Of a DNA stretch of 33,185 nucleotides, positions 15,241 through 23,251 are shown piece by piece. The translations under genes and the position numbers were made by a program. The notes under the pieces were generated by a model. The model was given only the letters and a program-made list of their open reading frames with translations, did no database searches and had not been told where the DNA came from. The DNA is from Anaplasma capra (lineage in GTDB: Bacteria > Pseudomonadota > Alphaproteobacteria > Rickettsiales > Anaplasmataceae). Positions within the stretch are counted from its first letter, which is position 1. The number at the start of each line of letters is the position of its first letter. The DNA lies in assembly GCF_025628805.1 (NCBI RefSeq), contig NZ_JAOTBG010000012.1, forward strand, positions 1-33,185, written 5' to 3'.

Positions 15241-16260
15241 TTACCCAGAGATAAGCTTGCTTACCCTCTGGATCATCTGCTCTAGCTGCTCTTGCTGTAG
15301 TGGCACGAAACCTAGGTTGACCAGATATCCGGAATTTCCTATAGACTCCGGCCTCAGCACCTCTTGAACGAACTCTCTAAGCCCTGGAGTGCTGTCAAGG
15401 TGCTCTCTCTTAACATATATATATATCGGTCTGGATAGCACGTACTTTCCTGAGGATATTGTTTCATAACTAGGCTCAACTCCCGCGACCTTGTTCCCCT
15501 GGATCTCTCGCTGATTTTTTATCAGAAAACTGAAGCTCAGTATACCGAAGGCGTTACTATTTTTTGATATTTTGTGTATTACCACATTCTCGCTGGTTGC
15601 CACCTCTATATACTTGCCGTCATTTCTGATGCTACTACATACGTTTTTCCTTTCTTCTAGGTTAGGGTACGAGTCAACAAAGTTCTTTGCGCTCATACAC
15701 ACCCCTCTTATCACGGTATCAACGAGAATGTCGTAAGTACCAGTGTTCTTATGGGGGCCATAGACCTCTATTTCGTGTTCGGGTAGGCTTGAATGTACCT
15801 CCGACCATGTACCATACTTGTTCGTTGGAACTTTTCCGTACTCATCAGACAAACTATATTTACTCAGAGCGCTGAACAGGTCCGTGAGAGAGAAGTCAAC
15901 TTGATCCTTCTGCTTGGAGCTTGCTATAACTATGCCGTCGTAGCCGAGGCCTATTTCTATCATGTCTCTCACACCGCTGGCGCCGCACAGCTCAACCTCT
16001 GCATCCTTGATCTTTCTGGAAGACATGACGATATCAGGCGTACCCTGCCCGCTTCCGGCGCAAAACATATTGAACCCCATGCCGCTGCCTACAGACTCTA
16101 TAACTGGGGTTCTATAGGCGGAAAACCTACCGAACTCTTCTGCCAAGGAGGAGATGACCGGAAACACGGTGGAAGAACCTACCACCCTGATCTGATCGGC
16201 TCCGGCTCCCAAAGAGATAGCAGCAAACACCGCAACAAAGGAAAAGCTCCGAAGCCTCAT
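15241..16260 (-). CDS. pstS: Periplasmic phosphate-binding protein PstS
   Basis: This substrate-binding protein delivers phosphate to the PstCAB transporter. The 339-aa product has a signal peptide (MRLRSFSFVAVFAAISLGAGA, residues 1-21). The phosphate-binding motif VVGSSTVFPVISSLAEEF follows at once. Further PstS hallmarks are VIESVGSGMGFNMFCAG, DIVMSSRKI, IGLGYDGIVIA and GPHKNTGTYD. A GGAGGAGG lies about 10 nt upstream of the ATG. It is 57 bp downstream of sco in the same direction, so co-transcription with a copper chaperone is likely. It is separated from pstC by about 5.4 kb. Confidence 0.95.
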   Translation of the reverse strand: MRLRSFSFVAVFAAISLGAGADQIRVVGSSTVFPVISSLAEEFGRFSAYRTPVIESVGSGMGFNMFCAGSGQGTPDIVMSSRKIKDAEVELCGASGVRDMIEIGLGYDGIVIASSKQKDQVDFSLTDLFSALSKYSLSDEYGKVPTNKYGTWSEVHSSLPEHEIEVYGPHKNTGTYDILVDTVIRGVCMSAKNFVDSYPNLEERKNVCSSIRNDGKYIEVATSENVVIHKISKNSNAFGILSFSFLIKNQREIQGNKVAGVEPSYETISSGKYVLSRPIYIYVKREHLDSTPGLREFVQEVLRPESIGNSGYLVNLGFVPLQQEQLEQMIQRVSKLISG

Positions 16261-16317
16261 TTTCTACCGCCTCCTCCAGGCAGAACCACTCCAAGACTGT
16301 ATCACCACTACGCTTAA

Positions 16318-16959
16318 CTAAGAATTAAGCATGTGGCTGCTGACAAACTTGAACAATTCCTCATCTTGGCCGCCAGACGCGTCAAAATCCGGGGAAAAAT
16401 GCCCCAAGTATTTGCCTTTCCCATCTACGAGATACATAAATGCGGAATGATCAATATCGCCGTCACCCTCTTTCCCAGCGCTTCCGGCACCCACGTACAC
16501 TTTGTAGTTAGAAATTACGTTCTTGATGTCCTCCTCTGTACCCGTAAGCATCTGGATCCTAGCATCAAATGCCTTATGATACTCACGCAGCTTAGACACC
16601 GTGTCGTTTTTTGGATCAATAGTTATGAACACTACTTGCAACTTGTCTGCAGAGTCACCGAGCTTGTTTAGAAGCTGGGAAGCCATACCCAACTCAGCGG
16701 GACACGTGCGTTTGCAGGCCGAAAAGCCGAACATTACCAGCATATGCTTGCCACTGAAGTCGCCACTACTAACGGTAACTCCCTCGTGATTAACCAGGTT
16801 GCTGAAGGATGCAGAAACGGTGTTTCCTCCGAGAATGTCAGAAGCACTAAACTTCTCTCCGATTTTACTAAAGATACCTTGCTTGTTCACGTAAGAGTAC
16901 CCCAGAAACGCAGCTGCGACCAACAGCAAGAGATTAGATACAATCTTGAAAACTTTCAT
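16318..16959 (-). CDS. sco: SCO1/SenC-type copper chaperone
   Basis: This is a membrane-anchored thioredoxin-like protein that helps insert copper into the CuA site of cytochrome c oxidase. The 213-aa product has an N-terminal anchor helix (about 7-23) with the rest facing the periplasm. The copper-binding CxxxC is CKRTC (82-86), after MLVMFGFSA, and the third ligand is His171 in DIDHSAFMYLVD. The PDP-like FITIDPKNDT segment is typical of the family. The upstream GGAGTGGA is a good ribosome-binding site about 5 nt from the ATG. The gene heads a sco-pstS unit with its own promoter. Confidence 0.95.
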   Translation of the reverse strand: MKVFKIVSNLLLLVAAAFLGYSYVNKQGIFSKIGEKFSASDILGGNTVSASFSNLVNHEGVTVSSGDFSGKHMLVMFGFSACKRTCPAELGMASQLLNKLGDSADKLQVVFITIDPKNDTVSKLREYHKAFDARIQMLTGTEEDIKNVISNYKVYVGAGSAGKEGDGDIDHSAFMYLVDGKGKYLGHFSPDFDASGGQDEELFKFVSSHMLNS

Positions 16960-17027
16960 TTATTCCACTCCACAAACACTCAAAAATGCACCACACACCC
17001 AGCCATACGACAAAATGAGCAAGCGCG

Positions 17028-17056
17028 ATCGTAGCACCTATGCATCAATTGGTCAA
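17028..17056 (-). promoter_or_regulatory. Promoter of sco-pstS
   Basis: On the minus strand TTGACC (17056-17051) and TACGAT (17033-17028) are separated by exactly 17 bp. The predicted transcription start near 17020 gives a leader of about 60 nt to the sco ATG at 16959. The remainder of the gap between sco and its upstream neighbour (16960-17128) shows no gene. Confidence 0.65.
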
Positions 17057-17128
17057 GCGGCCTGCGCACTGAAAATTTACACCAGGCAGCTGATCGCAAC
17101 AACTTAAAGAAGAAATGCGCAATGGGTT

Positions 17129-18163
17129 TCACGAGCGAGACTTGCTGGAGAGCGATAGACAGGCTTCTGCCTCCCTTACCAGGTCTTCTATAATCTGTTT
17201 TACGCTCCTAACACCGGTTACGAAGCCAACGCTCTGCCCAGCCATTAGCGAGCCATTGTGTATGTCCCCTTCAATGACTGCTTTTCTCAGTGATCCGGAC
17301 CAGAACCTCTCAATTTTCCGCTGCCCCTCCTCTTTGGAGATTTTTCCATGGTTGTAAAGCTCTATTACCTCGCGCTGCAGATCTAAGAAACGCATGCTTG
17401 CATCGTTTGCAATTGCCCGCACCGGTGTTACAGGAAACTCCTTGCTGAGTTGTGTAGATGGCACAGCATCCCTGGATGAGGATTTAATAAACACCTCCTT
17501 AAATTTGGGATGAGCCTTGGACTCATGAGAGCACACAAACAGAGTTCCTATTTGACAGCCACTTGCCCCCATATTGAGGTAGCTGCTTATCATGTCTCCA
17601 GTGCCAATGCCCCCGGCTACAAAAATAGGAAAATCACAAAGATGCTCACTCTTGCGAAAGAACGGCAGAATTTCCTGAGCTAGCACTGAAGTGCTCACCG
17701 GGCCTATGTGCCCCCCAGCTTCCATGCCCTCTATTACCAATCCGTCTGCCCCCATTCTAACCAGCCTTCTCGCCACGGATGACGAAGGCGCAAAGCACAT
17801 ACTTTTTATCCCAGCATTCTTGATTGTACTCAGAGTCCTACTACTGGGGATTCCACCTGCCAAAACTATGTGAGAGACTCCCGCACGTATGCAGGCTTCT
17901 ATTTGGTTGTCTAAATCCGGGTGAATCACGATGAGGTTGACCCCAAAACGGTTACTTGTCAGTTGCTGAGTTTGTTCTATTGCAACACGCAACTCATCGG
18001 CGTACATCGCACCGCACGCCAGCACCCCGAAGCCTCCAGCATTTGATATGGAAGACACAAGATTGGGCTCTGACACCCAACTCATAGCCCCTCCCATGAT
18101 GGCAAACTTACTACCTAGGAAGTCTGCTCCCTTCTTCCACAAGTGTGAAAGCACTTCAAACAA
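17129..18163 (-). CDS. Nitronate monooxygenase / FabK-like FMN enzyme
   Basis: The product is a 344-aa FMN-dependent TIM-barrel protein. Family motifs are IMGGAMSWVSEPNLVSSISN, AGGFGVLACGAM (43-53), NLIVIHPDLD, GMEAGGHIG (146-154, with the conserved His152), FVAGGIGTGDMI (181-192, phosphate-binding glycines) and GASGCQIGTLFVCSHES. It ends with GSLMAGQSVG (304-313). This group covers nitronate monooxygenases, 2-nitropropane dioxygenase-like enzymes and the enoyl-ACP reductase FabK. The chain length and the MAGQSVG ending do not separate them. FabK is plausible if no FabI exists elsewhere in the genome, which cannot be seen here. The start overlaps the end of the cytochrome b561 gene by 8 nt, so the two are co-expressed. 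Confidence 0.9.
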   Translation of the reverse strand: MFEVLSHLWKKGADFLGSKFAIMGGAMSWVSEPNLVSSISNAGGFGVLACGAMYADELRVAIEQTQQLTSNRFGVNLIVIHPDLDNQIEACIRAGVSHIVLAGGIPSSRTLSTIKNAGIKSMCFAPSSSVARRLVRMGADGLVIEGMEAGGHIGPVSTSVLAQEILPFFRKSEHLCDFPIFVAGGIGTGDMISSYLNMGASGCQIGTLFVCSHESKAHPKFKEVFIKSSSRDAVPSTQLSKEFPVTPVRAIANDASMRFLDLQREVIELYNHGKISKEEGQRKIERFWSGSLRKAVIEGDIHNGSLMAGQSVGFVTGVRSVKQIIEDLVREAEACLSLSSKSRS

Positions 18164-18683
18164 TCCTCTTGAAAACGTTTTCTTTATCGAAAATCAAATG
18201 CTTTACTGCTCCCAGAATATGCAGCGCAACCATGAAAACCAGCGTGAATGCTGCAACCTCGTGTATGCCCGAGAATATATCTGCAACGGACTCATTCTCC
18301 GGGATTATGGCCGGTATTGTAAAATACACCATGTGCACTGGGCGCCCATGAGCCGAGGACATGAAATACCCCGATACGGGCATGCACAGCATTAACACGT
18401 ACAGAAAAAAGTGAGTAGCCTTTGCGAGGATGACGGAGGTTTTTGACATTTTTTCTGGGTAAGGCGGAACTGTAGAGGAAAGGCGCAGCACAACTCTCAC
18501 TATTAGCAAAACAAAAAACACCATGCCGCACGCTTTGTGTATACTGAACATCAGCCCCTTAGTAGATGGATCAGCGGGGGGTGCATACACCATGCATAGC
18601 CCAAGGGATAAAATCCCTACTATACCCAAAGCCATAATCCAGTGAAGTGCCCTGACGGGTAAAGAATACTTGTCACTTACCAT
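18156..18683 (-). CDS. Cytochrome b561-family membrane protein
   Basis: A four-helix, di-heme b-type cytochrome of the inner membrane, probably moving electrons between quinol and another acceptor. From the ATG at 18683 the product is about 175 aa and begins MVSDKYSLPVRALHW, the family N-terminus; the His of ALHWIM is a predicted heme ligand. Others are the His in FSIHKACGMV, HFFLYVLM and the His of GIHEVAAF or ALHILG. Helices are at about 14-34, 49-68, 90-108 and 142-160. Upstream in-frame ATGs at 18773 and 18725 would add up to 30 polar residues; a TACTAT box just before 18773 leaves this open. The 3' end overlaps the FMN enzyme gene. Confidence 0.88.
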   Translation of the reverse strand: MVSDKYSLPVRALHWIMALGIVGILSLGLCMVYAPPADPSTKGLMFSIHKACGMVFFVLLIVRVVLRLSSTVPPYPEKMSKTSVILAKATHFFLYVLMLCMPVSGYFMSSAHGRPVHMVYFTIPAIIPENESVADIFSGIHEVAAFTLVFMVALHILGAVKHLIFDKENVFKRIV

Positions 18684-18996
18684 CGCAACACCCGTACTCG
18701 AAAAAGACAGCGTGCATGGTACCATGTGATCGCTGGTTAGGAAACAAAAATCTGCACCTAACGTCTTGTCCATATGCTAGATAGTACAGACGCAATATGA
18801 CCATACATGTGTAAACCTGTTGCATTGCCTAATTGTTGCGCAACTATCCAATCGATATTGCCAATGTGAGATCAGTGATTCCATGCACACATGTGGCAGT
18901 CATGCTGCATTTATGGGGGCTGAAATTTTTAGGTGGTACCAGTAAAAATATAAACTATAATCCACGGTAGTTGGTTGAGAGAGCGTCAGTGCCGCA
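18684..18996. other. 313-bp divergent intergenic region
   Basis: This is the longest stretch without a supported gene, between the cytochrome b561 gene and the iron permease gene. It holds a perfect 12-bp palindrome, CATGGTACCATG (18715-18726), a perfect 10-bp palindrome, GTTGCGCAAC (18835-18844), and a TATAAT box serving the rightward gene. I see no tRNA, no convincing small open frame and no repeat shared with other parts of the window. Part of it (to 18773) would be coding if the cytochrome starts upstream. Confidence 0.5.
18956..18961 (+). promoter_or_regulatory. Perfect -10 box for the iron permease gene
   Basis: TATAAT at 18956-18961 is followed by a start region near 18968, about 30 nt before the GTG at 18997. 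The -35 position (about 18933-18938, GTGGTA) is a poor match, so this promoter may need an activator. The sequence just upstream is AT-rich. Confidence 0.45.
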
Positions 18997-20625
18997 GTGT
19001 TGTTGAGGTTTTCTAGACATCTCTTTTTTATTGTGCTGGCGGTAGTTTTTGCCTTACCTGTCTTTTCCTTGGCGATTGTGTTTTTCACGGAAGGCAAGAT
19101 GGGCTTCGGCGTGCTTTCCGCAATGCTTCCAGAGTATGTTCTGAATACAGGGGCACTCATGGTTGGTGTTGGTGCTGTGGTGCTGTTCATAGGGGTTATG
19201 AGCGCCTGGTTCATAACTTACTACTCATTTCCCGGGCGCAGAATCTTCGAAGTGGCGCTGTTTTTACCGCTCTCGATACCGGGGTATATAGTTGCGTATG
19301 TGTATGTAAACATATTTGGGTTTGCTGGCCCAATACAAAGCACACTCAGAGAGTTTTTTCACTGGGAAAAGGGCGATTATTACTTTCCGGATGTAAAGTC
19401 ACTATTCTTTTGTACGCTCATTATAGGGTTCAATTTGTATCCGTATGTGTACATGTTGGCGAGGACAGCATTCATTGCGATTAGGAACAGCGTTGCAGTT
19501 GCTACAACTTTGTGTTGCTCCAGGTACAAAATTTTGACATCAGTTGTAATTCCCGCTGTGTGGCCCTCTATGGTTGCGGGTGTTTCGCTAGTACTCATGG
19601 AGGTAATAGCAGATTTTGGTACTCCGCAGTTTTTGACCATCAATACGTTCACTACGGGAATATACCGCCATTGGTTCTTATTACACGACAAGTACTCAGC
19701 GTGCATACTGGCTCTCTTGGCACTCTCGTTTGTGTTTGTTCTTGTAGTGTTAGAGAGGTTCTTACGTCGCGATGAAGATTCCTACTCGGCCATTAGGATG
19801 AACACCAACTACTGCTATAGATGGCACTTCAACGGCAAGTGGGTGGTTGCGTTCATATACTTTGTGTGCTCGCTGGCAGTGCTTGTAGGGTTTGTGCTGC
19901 CGGCTGCTCCGTTGGTATATTGGACGCTGGAGAGATTGCCCTCCATAAACTACGCAGAATTTTTTCCTGCGGTGCTCAATAGTGTGAGTATTGCGCTCAT
20001 TACCGCTACCATTGTGGTTTCAATAGCAATTGTTATGCTTTGCCTGACCAGAGGGAGGGGTGGGTTGTCCTATGTGGTTAGGTTTGTGTCTATGGGGTAC
20101 GCGATTCCCAGCACAGTAACTGCGGTGGGGATTGTGATCTTGCTTGGTAAGCTATCCCAACTCATTAGCGAGAGATTCTTCGATGTTGCACTTATTGGTA
20201 CTGTAATCGGTCTGCTATACTCTTACACGTTTAGGTTCCTTGCTGTGTCCATAGGTCCAATAGAATCTGGACTAAACAAGATTCCCAGAGAAGTGGACTG
20301 GTCCTCGATGTTAATGGGGCACGGCGCTGCGTCTACGTGTCTTAGGGTGCATCTTCCCATGATCAAGAAAAGCGTGATGGTGGGCTTCTTGCTGGCGTTT
20401 ATTGACACTATTAAGGAGTTGTCAGCAACCTTGATAATAAGACCGTTTAATTTTGAGACCATGGCTACGCGTATCTATGAACTAGTCGCGGATGAGCGGC
20501 CAATGGATGCCGCGCCGTATGCGCTCGTAATAGTACTTATGGGACTACTGTCGGTAATGGTACTGTGCCAGGTGTTTCAAAATGACAAGGTGCGCGAGAA
20601 CAGGATTAACGAATACGCGTCTTAG
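18997..20625 (+). CDS. fbpB: Iron(III) ABC transporter permease (FbpB-type)
   Basis: The product is a 542-aa inner-membrane permease with two fused homologous halves of about six helices each, as in FbpB/SfuB. Each half has an EAA-type loop: near residues 165-190 (AVATTLCCSRYKILTSVVIP) and near 430-460 (SMLMGHGAASTCLRVHLPMI). Family segments include LPLSIPGYIVAYVY, VLMEVIADFGTPQFLTINTFTTGIYR and FIDTIKELSATLIIRPF. The start is the GTG at 18997, the first possible start after an in-frame stop at 18976. GAGAGAG lies about 13 nt upstream. No ATPase (FbpC) or binding protein (FbpA) is adjacent, so the transporter is scattered. Thiamine or other permeases of the same fold are less likely given the ADFGTPQFLTINTFTTGIYR segment. 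Confidence 0.9.
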   Translation: MLLRFSRHLFFIVLAVVFALPVFSLAIVFFTEGKMGFGVLSAMLPEYVLNTGALMVGVGAVVLFIGVMSAWFITYYSFPGRRIFEVALFLPLSIPGYIVAYVYVNIFGFAGPIQSTLREFFHWEKGDYYFPDVKSLFFCTLIIGFNLYPYVYMLARTAFIAIRNSVAVATTLCCSRYKILTSVVIPAVWPSMVAGVSLVLMEVIADFGTPQFLTINTFTTGIYRHWFLLHDKYSACILALLALSFVFVLVVLERFLRRDEDSYSAIRMNTNYCYRWHFNGKWVVAFIYFVCSLAVLVGFVLPAAPLVYWTLERLPSINYAEFFPAVLNSVSIALITATIVVSIAIVMLCLTRGRGGLSYVVRFVSMGYAIPSTVTAVGIVILLGKLSQLISERFFDVALIGTVIGLLYSYTFRFLAVSIGPIESGLNKIPREVDWSSMLMGHGAASTCLRVHLPMIKKSVMVGFLLAFIDTIKELSATLIIRPFNFETMATRIYELVADERPMDAAPYALVIVLMGLLSVMVLCQVFQNDKVRENRINEYAS

Positions 20626-20654
20626 CGCACGTTGTACCCTGTACTTCCGCGCAG

Positions 20655-20674
20655 CTGAGCTTGGGGCCCCTCAG
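20655..20674. other. Hairpin between convergent fbpB and hlyD-type genes
   Basis: CTGAG (20655-20659) pairs with CTCAG (20670-20674), and the enclosed GGGGCCCC is itself palindromic. It lies in the 57-bp gap between convergent genes, where a bidirectional terminator would be expected. Neither strand has a U-run, so this is only a weak candidate. Confidence 0.25.
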
Positions 20675-20682
20675 TAAAGCTC

Positions 20683-22206
20683 CTACCGCTCCTTGAATGC
20701 CTTTTCAAAAGTGCTGGTTATTGGAGTCAAAAGATAATTAAGTAGGGTGCGAGAGCGTGTTACAACAAACACCTCAGCAGGCATTCCTTGGTGGAGTTTG
20801 AGGCCTTTGAACTTTCCTGAGCGGGCTGACCCTGGTATCACCACCCTCAGCGAATAATACTTTACGCCGTTTGGATCTGTGAGAGCATCTGCTGACACTT
20901 GGGTTACTATGCCGTCTATTAGCCCGAACTTGCGTATATTGTAAGCGCTGAGCCTTACCTTGGCTCGGAGCCCGCTGTGTTCCCCGCTGGTGACCATGTT
21001 TTCTTCAACAGTCCCGGCTGACAATACTTCTTCTATATTACGCGTGGGCATTTTTGCGTCTATTATGAGGCCATCATCGTCTGGCACTACTTCCATTATC
21101 GTGCCTCCTGGAGGTATCACTCCGCCTTCTGTGTGATACCTCAACCCCGTTACCACGCCATTTTGCGGAGATCTTATTATGGTGCGCTTGAGTACGTCTT
21201 CAGCAGCCATGAGCCTTTCTTTCAGGTCCGTAATTGCGGCATCGGTTTCCTTGAGCTCAGAGTTTACCCTATCCAGCACAGAGTGCGTAATGTTGATCAT
21301 TTCTAGCTGATTTTCCCCAATTTTCTGTTCTGCACCTGCAATTTTGGCTCTTATATGGCCTAGCTCTCCCTCTGAGTTGGCGTGTGCACGTTCAATGCTC
21401 AATATGTGGGGTTTGCTTATGTACCCTTCCGCCAGCAAGCTCCTTTTTGCTTTTAGTTCTTCGCTTATCAACTTGTACTGCTTTTCTTCTGACTCGAGCT
21501 GAGCGGCCAAACCTGAAAGCTCTTGGTTCAGCTGCTTGATACGCTGCTTTAGTATATCTAGCTGTCCAGATACGCTTTTTCTCTGGGAGTTGAACAATTC
21601 CCTTTGGTTTTCCAGCACCTTCTCTACTACGTCCGCGCTTGATAAATCATGTATTTCTCGCGGAAAAACAATACTTTCGGAATGATTTTTGGTTGCCAAC
21701 AGTCTGGCCTCAGTTGCCAGCAGGACCAGCATTTTTTCCTTTATTATTCCCAAATTAGCCTTTGCTGCTGTGTCGTTAAGCAACACAAGAGGTTGCCCCT
21801 TACTTACTGTATCCCCGTCTTGTGCCAATATCTTGTGGATTATGCCTCCCTCAAGGTGTTGTACTATCTGTCTGTTTAATGACGAGACTACCTCTCCAGG
21901 TGCTATAACAGCTCCATCCAGTGGCGCAGTTGCTGCCCATACTCCAAAGAAACCGAAGAACACAATTACAACCACAAGTCCCACAAGTAGTGGCCCCCAC
22001 GAGGCTCTGAGAGCCTCATTTTCACCTTCTTTTTCTATTCCGAATACGAAGCTCACAATTTTGTCTATGAGGCGCAGCGACTTTTCTACAAACTTAGGTC
22101 TTCTGAGATCGTCCTTTTCCTTGTGTAGGGAATTATGCCCAAGAAGTCTAGGGAGCGAGAAATCCAACTTTGCCATGGACACAGCCTTAGCAATCTTATC
22201 GTACAT
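20683..22206 (-). CDS. Type I secretion membrane fusion protein (HlyD/AprE family)
   Basis: This is the periplasmic adaptor that links an inner-membrane ABC exporter to TolC. The 507-aa product has a cytoplasmic N-terminus, one membrane helix (about 72-92, VGLVVVIVFFGFFGVWA) and the half-motif APGEVVSSLNRQIVQHLEGGI. A lipoyl-like segment (VSKGQPLVLLND) leads into a long helical hairpin (about 150-340) rich in Glu, Lys and Leu, and the second lipoyl half has RSPQNGVVTGLRYHTEGGVI. The C-terminal beta domain ends with LHQGMPAEVFVVT, a strong AprE/PrtE/HlyD feature. The start is the ATG at 22206; an internal ATG 10 codons on is possible. The exporter ATPase is not adjacent. In Ehrlichia, type I secretion is reported to export tandem-repeat effectors, so a similar role here is plausible but inferred. 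Confidence 0.93.
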   Translation of the reverse strand: MYDKIAKAVSMAKLDFSLPRLLGHNSLHKEKDDLRRPKFVEKSLRLIDKIVSFVFGIEKEGENEALRASWGPLLVGLVVVIVFFGFFGVWAATAPLDGAVIAPGEVVSSLNRQIVQHLEGGIIHKILAQDGDTVSKGQPLVLLNDTAAKANLGIIKEKMLVLLATEARLLATKNHSESIVFPREIHDLSSADVVEKVLENQRELFNSQRKSVSGQLDILKQRIKQLNQELSGLAAQLESEEKQYKLISEELKAKRSLLAEGYISKPHILSIERAHANSEGELGHIRAKIAGAEQKIGENQLEMINITHSVLDRVNSELKETDAAITDLKERLMAAEDVLKRTIIRSPQNGVVTGLRYHTEGGVIPPGGTIMEVVPDDDGLIIDAKMPTRNIEEVLSAGTVEENMVTSGEHSGLRAKVRLSAYNIRKFGLIDGIVTQVSADALTDPNGVKYYSLRVVIPGSARSGKFKGLKLHQGMPAEVFVVTRSRTLLNYLLTPITSTFEKAFKER

Positions 22207-22320
22207 TATTTTGACGCGGAAAGAACAGACCAGACTTAAATATCACGAAAAGGCCTCGGCAGAAATTTATTTTTGCATTACCATACGCTGGCTATTTGCG
22301 TTTTGCTACCACTGATTGAA

Positions 22321-22986
22321 TTAATTGAACCGCACGTCAAAAGCCCTGAATATCTTTGGCAGCGCATTTTTAGCTGAGTTCTTCAGCTTTTGGAATTTTA
22401 GAATTCCATTGATTCGCCGCCCCATGAAGGATAGGGTCTCAGAAACATTCTCGGAGTGATCCTGAGCAAAATAAACAAGTGATGAAACGTAGACAGAAGC
22501 CGCGGTGAGCCTCTTTGTGTAGTAGCTAAAGTTGGTTGAAGAATCTCCAGCTAGGTGCCACACTGCGTCCATCACTCTGAAAACAAGTGAAGCAAAAAAG
22601 CAAGTGTTGCTCGGTAATAACGAGAAGCGAAGTACGGACTTCACAAACTCCCTGGAGTTCGGCACTGAGGCGTTGTAGAGTATGCACAGTTCCAGCAAGT
22701 GGTATATCCTGTCACGTACCCTTGGCAACTCAGCAGGATCCCTACTCTGGAATGAATGTGTAATGGAATCTATGAGATCTTCGTGGAAATACTCTAGCAC
22801 GCTGTTTACGCCCCCTGGAAATTTGCAAAAACTATTTTCCAGGTTCAACTGCCTGCATGCCTCACGCAGGGTTGCGTTGCTGATTCCCATGCGCGGTATG
22901 AGTGATATGGTTGTGTCGCATATTGCGCGCACCTCGCAATCTTCACGCTTGTGGCTACGCGATGTATCGTCAGTGTGCTCCACCAT
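22321..22986 (-). CDS. COQ9-family ubiquinone biosynthesis protein
   Basis: COQ9 proteins are TetR-fold lipid-binding proteins that present ubiquinone intermediates to the hydroxylase COQ7. The 221-aa product has the family length. An N-terminal helix bundle contains GISNATLREACRQL. The C-terminal COQ9 domain has VMDAVWHLAGDSSTNFSYYTKRLTAASVY, in which W-AGD-S-x-x-YTKR is the conserved core, then FMGRRINGILKF. The ATG at 22986 has no clear Shine-Dalgarno. The gene is upstream of, and in the same direction as, the fusion-protein gene (114-bp gap); a functional link is not obvious. Confidence 0.9.
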   Translation of the reverse strand: MVEHTDDTSRSHKREDCEVRAICDTTISLIPRMGISNATLREACRQLNLENSFCKFPGGVNSVLEYFHEDLIDSITHSFQSRDPAELPRVRDRIYHLLELCILYNASVPNSREFVKSVLRFSLLPSNTCFFASLVFRVMDAVWHLAGDSSTNFSYYTKRLTAASVYVSSLVYFAQDHSENVSETLSFMGRRINGILKFQKLKNSAKNALPKIFRAFDVRFN

Positions 22987-23163
22987 GAATCAGAACGTGC
23001 ATTAACACTGGGGGTCATTGTACCACGTGTGCGAGCAGAATTCAGCCTTAAATTTGGTGCTGACTTGCCCAATTTTTAAAAGCTAAGATGACTAGTTATC
23101 AGACTTGGCGTGTTGTTTGTGCAACTACCTGTGGCCACCTTCCTCGCATAGTAGCTCGGTGTA

Positions 23164-23192
23164 TTGACAGCCGCGATACTTAATTGTACCAT
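23164..23192 (+). promoter_or_regulatory. Promoter of murD
   Basis: A perfect TTGACA (23164-23169) is followed after 17 bp by TACCAT (23187-23192). The predicted start near 23199 gives a leader of about 53 nt. The -10 hexamer TACCAT is identical to that of the metallo-hydrolase promoter at 7025. The rest of the 265-bp gap from 22987 shows no gene. Confidence 0.65.
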
Positions 23193-23251
23193 GCCGCCCC
23201 GAGATTGGGCCGCGGGTGGCTGTCGGTTGCTTGGAGTGGACAGGTAAGGAT

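Noticed and set aside
15793-16317. 174-codon open frame opposite pstS
   Set aside because: Antisense to a certain gene; no family features; ends at the pstS promoter-proximal side without a ribosome-binding site.
21689-22315. 208-codon open frame opposite the fusion protein gene
   Set aside because: Antisense to a well-supported HlyD-type gene; composition Ser/Thr/Pro-rich as expected for a reverse shadow.
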